This document shows positions 62,145 to 64,000 of a stretch of DNA of 64,000 nt, one piece after another. Origin of the DNA: Clostridium sp. UBA701 (GTDB lineage Bacteria; Bacillota; Clostridia; Clostridiales; Clostridiaceae); the NCBI GenBank assembly GCA_002298125.1, contig DBMJ01000015.1:124001-188000 (forward strand). The letters run 5' to 3'. Within the stretch, counting starts at the first letter, position 1. Each line of letters opens with the position of its first letter. The notes beneath the pieces are model-generated. The model saw nothing but the letters and a program-made list of their open reading frames with translations. It was not told the DNA's origin and did not search any database. The position numbers and the translations under genes were made by a program.

Positions 62145-62879
62145 TTATAGCTCTATAGTTTGTAGAGAAGAAACCTTCATATCATAAATAACATCCTTCC
62201 GCTCTACTACTATCTTAATTTTATTCTTTACCTCCTCATCTGCAACAACCTTTTCAATGAGTTCTCTGGTAGGGTTAATGCATATAGGGTTTGCTGTGAG
62301 CTTAAACATGGAAAAATCACCTGAGGTATCTCCATAGGAATAGCTCTTATTAAGGTCAATATCATATTTCTCACAAAGTTCATTTATTGCCTGTTCTTTG
62401 CTGAAACTATCCCACATGGGTAAAACTTTTCCTGTATATATCTTCTCTTTATCAAGGGTATATACAGCCCCCTTATAATCTGTAAAACCATGCTTAACAG
62501 CCATTTCTTTCACTAGCTCCTGAGGACTTCCTGAAACAGTAAGTAGAATATGTCCCATGCTTTTATGCCATTTTATTCTTTCCCTTGTATAGGTATATAC
62601 CCTATCACCCTTCTGCTCCACTACCTTTGCTGCTATAAATTTAATTTGTGATTCATGAAGTCCCTTTATGGTTTCTGTATATATGGAAGCCATTTTCAGT
62701 AGATAATTATCATAGTTTCCTTGTCTCTTATCCCATTTAACGTATTCCGGCTTAACTTCATTATACCATTTCTCTGCAGGTATTATTTCATATTTTAATA
62801 GTTTTTTGAACATTTCAGCTATTAGTCCTTCTCGATACAAGGTACCATCAATATCAAAAAAAGCTCCTATATTTTTCAT
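62145..62879 (-). CDS. HAD-IB family phosphatase
   Basis: The 244-residue protein has HAD motif I (FFDIDGTLYREG, about 8), motif II (LLTVSGSPQE, about 112) and motif III/IV (YSYGDTSGDFSMFKLTANPICINPTRELI, about 180-210). These are typical of the phosphoserine-phosphatase-like IB group. It should cleave a phosphomonoester in the cytoplasm; the substrate is unknown. AGGAG precedes the ATG. It runs 49 bp before the RNase H-like gene. Confidence 0.82.
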   Translation of the reverse strand: MKNIGAFFDIDGTLYREGLIAEMFKKLLKYEIIPAEKWYNEVKPEYVKWDKRQGNYDNYLLKMASIYTETIKGLHESQIKFIAAKVVEQKGDRVYTYTRERIKWHKSMGHILLTVSGSPQELVKEMAVKHGFTDYKGAVYTLDKEKIYTGKVLPMWDSFSKEQAINELCEKYDIDLNKSYSYGDTSGDFSMFKLTANPICINPTRELIEKVVADEEVKNKIKIVVERKDVIYDMKVSSLQTIEL

Positions 62880-62962
62880 GCTATTCTACTCCTACATTAT
62901 ATAATTATATTAAGATAGTCTTTATAAATTGGTTCCCAGTTATGCAGATTTAAAAATAAAAA

Positions 62963-62992
62963 AATAAGTAGAACTATATTATTCTACTTATT
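62963..62992 (-). terminator. terminator after the PilZ gene
   Basis: AATAAGTAGAA / TTCTACTTATT arms with an eight-base loop and a run of U on the minus strand. Confidence 0.75.
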
Positions 62993-63064
62993 GACTAGTA
63001 AGCTCTCATAATCCTAGCCATAAACTATAGTATAGGACACTGCCACCTATATATTTAAAATAAA

Positions 63065-63424
63065 TTAATTTTTCTCTATATATTCCCTTATATAGCCGCG
63101 TTGATCTTTAGTTAAAATGAAAAACTGACACCCTGCTAAATAATTGTTTCCAATGCAATTAACCCATTTAACTTGACATAGGCACCAAAAAGAAGGATTA
63201 TCCCCTACCTTAATAAGGAAGGAAATAAAATCACCTACATTCACTGGGGCTAAACTACTTAAGCGCATACCACTTTCAGATATGTCTAATAAGCTGATAA
63301 TCGGGTATTTATCGCTATAATTTTTATGTACACTCTGGTTATTAATACAAGGATAATAGATATCCTGAAAAAAATTTTTTCTTTTGTTATCACGTTTTTC
63401 AAGAATATACCGTGGACTTTCCAT
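63065..63424 (-). CDS. PilZ-domain protein, probable c-di-GMP receptor
   Basis: It has about 119 residues from the ATG at 63424; a GTG at 63430 is also possible. The PilZ motifs are present: basic RxxxR-like EKRDNKRKNFF near residue 10 and LLDISESGMRLSS (D-x-S-x-x-G, about 46-52). These bind cyclic di-GMP in characterised proteins. No partner domain is present, so it is a stand-alone receptor. Neighbours give no clue to its output. Confidence 0.78.
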   Translation of the reverse strand: MESPRYILEKRDNKRKNFFQDIYYPCINNQSVHKNYSDKYPIISLLDISESGMRLSSLAPVNVGDFISFLIKVGDNPSFWCLCQVKWVNCIGNNYLAGCQFFILTKDQRGYIREYIEKN

Positions 63425-63523
63425 AATCACAGTTTTTCACCACTTTCACTTCATTATATTCCTCTAATTATATAATAATTCATTTTTATGGCTTTGTAAA
63501 CTTTCCTTTCCTTTGTTTTTATA

Positions 63524-63552
63524 TTGACAGCTTGCTTGTATGGTGCTAAAAT
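63524..63552 (+). promoter_or_regulatory. sigma-A promoter of feoAB
   Basis: TTGACA (63524-63529), a 17-bp spacer and TAAAAT (63547-63552), a near-consensus promoter. Confidence 0.85.
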
Positions 63553-63559
63553 AAATGTA

Positions 63560-63580
63560 GATGATAATGATTTTCATTAC
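63560..63580 (+). promoter_or_regulatory. Fur box at the feoA transcription start
   Basis: GATGATAATGATTTTCATTA resembles the Fur consensus GATAATGATAATCATTATC. It covers the expected +1, so iron-loaded Fur would block transcription. Confidence 0.8.
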
Positions 63581-63592
63581 GAGGTGATATTG

Positions 63593-63817
63593 ATGTGCAT
63601 TTGCGATTTAAAAGTTGGTGATTCAAAAAAAATTGATAATATAGTAGGCGATCCTAAGCTTTGCAAAAGATTATTTGCGCTAGGAGCTATAAAGGGTACA
63701 GAGATCAGCTTAAAGCAGGTTGCTCCTCTTGGTGATCCTCTAATAATTAATTTTAGAGGCTTTGATCTTGCTATTAGAAAAAAGGATGCTAAAAATATAC
63801 TTTTAGAGGAGGCATAA
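63593..63817 (+). CDS. feoA: ferrous iron transport protein A
   Basis: The ATG at 63593 (GAGGTGA site) gives 74 residues with the SH3-like FeoA fold: DSKKIDNIVGDPKLCKRLFALGAIKGTEISLKQVAPLGDPLIINFRGFDLAIRK. It assists FeoB at the membrane. A longer in-frame reading from 63524 would start inside the promoter and is rejected. It is two bases before feoB. Confidence 0.9.
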   Translation: MCICDLKVGDSKKIDNIVGDPKLCKRLFALGAIKGTEISLKQVAPLGDPLIINFRGFDLAIRKKDAKNILLEEA

Positions 63818-63819
63818 AT

Positions 63820-64000
63820 ATGTTTACTGCAGCACTTCTAGGAAACCCAAATGTGGGAAAAACTACCCTCTTTAATCTTCTTACTGGCTCCAATCAATAC
63901 GTAGGTAACTGGGCAGGAGTAACAGTTGAGAAAAAGGAGGGTTTTATTGAGGAAAAAATAAAGGTAGTAGATCTTCCAGGAATCTATGCTTTTGATACCT
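63820..64000 (+). CDS. feoB: ferrous iron transporter B, N-terminal fragment (runs off the window)
   Basis: The visible 60 residues begin MFTAALLGNPNVGKTTLFNLLTGS, with the G1 loop GNPNVGKT, and continue through the effector stretch VGNWAGVTVEKKEG to G3 DLPG in KVVDLPGIYAFDT. This is the G domain of the FeoB Fe(II) transporter. AGAGGAGG lies just before the ATG. The gene continues past 64000. Confidence 0.93.
   Translation, partial: MFTAALLGNPNVGKTTLFNLLTGSNQYVGNWAGVTVEKKEGFIEEKIKVVDLPGIYAFDT

Overview
The window reads as chromosome of an AT-rich, anaerobic, spore-forming Firmicute, most likely a Clostridium-like organism. The signs are AT-rich spacers, strong AGGAGG-type ribosome sites with frequent TTG and GTG starts, SpoVB- and SpoIIE-type proteins, an NAD-linked [FeFe]-hydrogenase, a PPi-type phosphofructokinase, selenium-dependent molybdenum hydroxylase maturation genes and FeoA/FeoB. 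I saw no rRNA, tRNA, insertion sequence, prophage or CRISPR array. Genes are dense and most operon ends carry clear hairpin terminators.

Layout. 0-9.4 kb: two convergent lipid flippases (SpoVB/MurJ type), an RluA pseudouridine synthase, an M20 amidohydrolase, a long FtsA-like ATPase and a UvrD-type helicase. 9.5-11.8 kb: pncB, a HesB-like Cys-rich protein and ndk. 11.9-14.9 kb: a small orphan protein, then a cobalamin riboswitch driving two exported DUF4430 proteins. One of these is LPXTG-anchored and has the two folds of animal transcobalamin/intrinsic factor. 14.9-23.4 kb: housekeeping genes (Nudix, DacF-type carboxypeptidase, EamA exporter, PPi-PFK, threonine aldolase, ECF S component, CmpB-like protein, Na/Pi cotransporter).

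23.5-34.1 kb: a catabolic block resembling the E. coli yge-ssnA purine (urate) region: hydantoinase, a PreA-like flavoprotein, SsnA, YgeW, YgeY, a sigma-54 activator and two fold-type II PLP enzymes. Two textbook sigma-54 promoters (29528-29544, 34139-34155) serve it. 34.4-41.8 kb: a three-subunit NADH/ferredoxin-type [FeFe]-hydrogenase facing a separate operon of a [2Fe-2S] ferredoxin, a PAS-containing sensory [FeFe]-hydrogenase and a SpoIIE-type phosphatase, probably a redox or H2 sensing module.

42-43.5 kb: gltX. 43.5-61.3 kb: a long minus-strand run. It starts with two complete molybdenum hydroxylases in nested order (Mo1, Mo2, FAD, FeS, FeS, FAD), then a deaminase-like amidohydrolase, then a third hydroxylase whose molybdopterin subunit is split in two as in nicotinate dehydrogenase NdhFSLM. 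Adenine deaminase and the maturation set mocA-yqeC-yqeB-xdhC follow, and a FadR-type regulator ends it. With the 23-34 kb block this makes a large purine/N-heterocycle fermentation region: deaminases and hydroxylases would produce and oxidise the ring, and hydantoinase, carbamoyltransferase, peptidase-like and PLP enzymes would dismantle it. 61.4-64 kb: an RNase H-like nuclease, a HAD phosphatase, a PilZ protein, and a Fur-box-controlled feoA-feoB pair that runs off the window.
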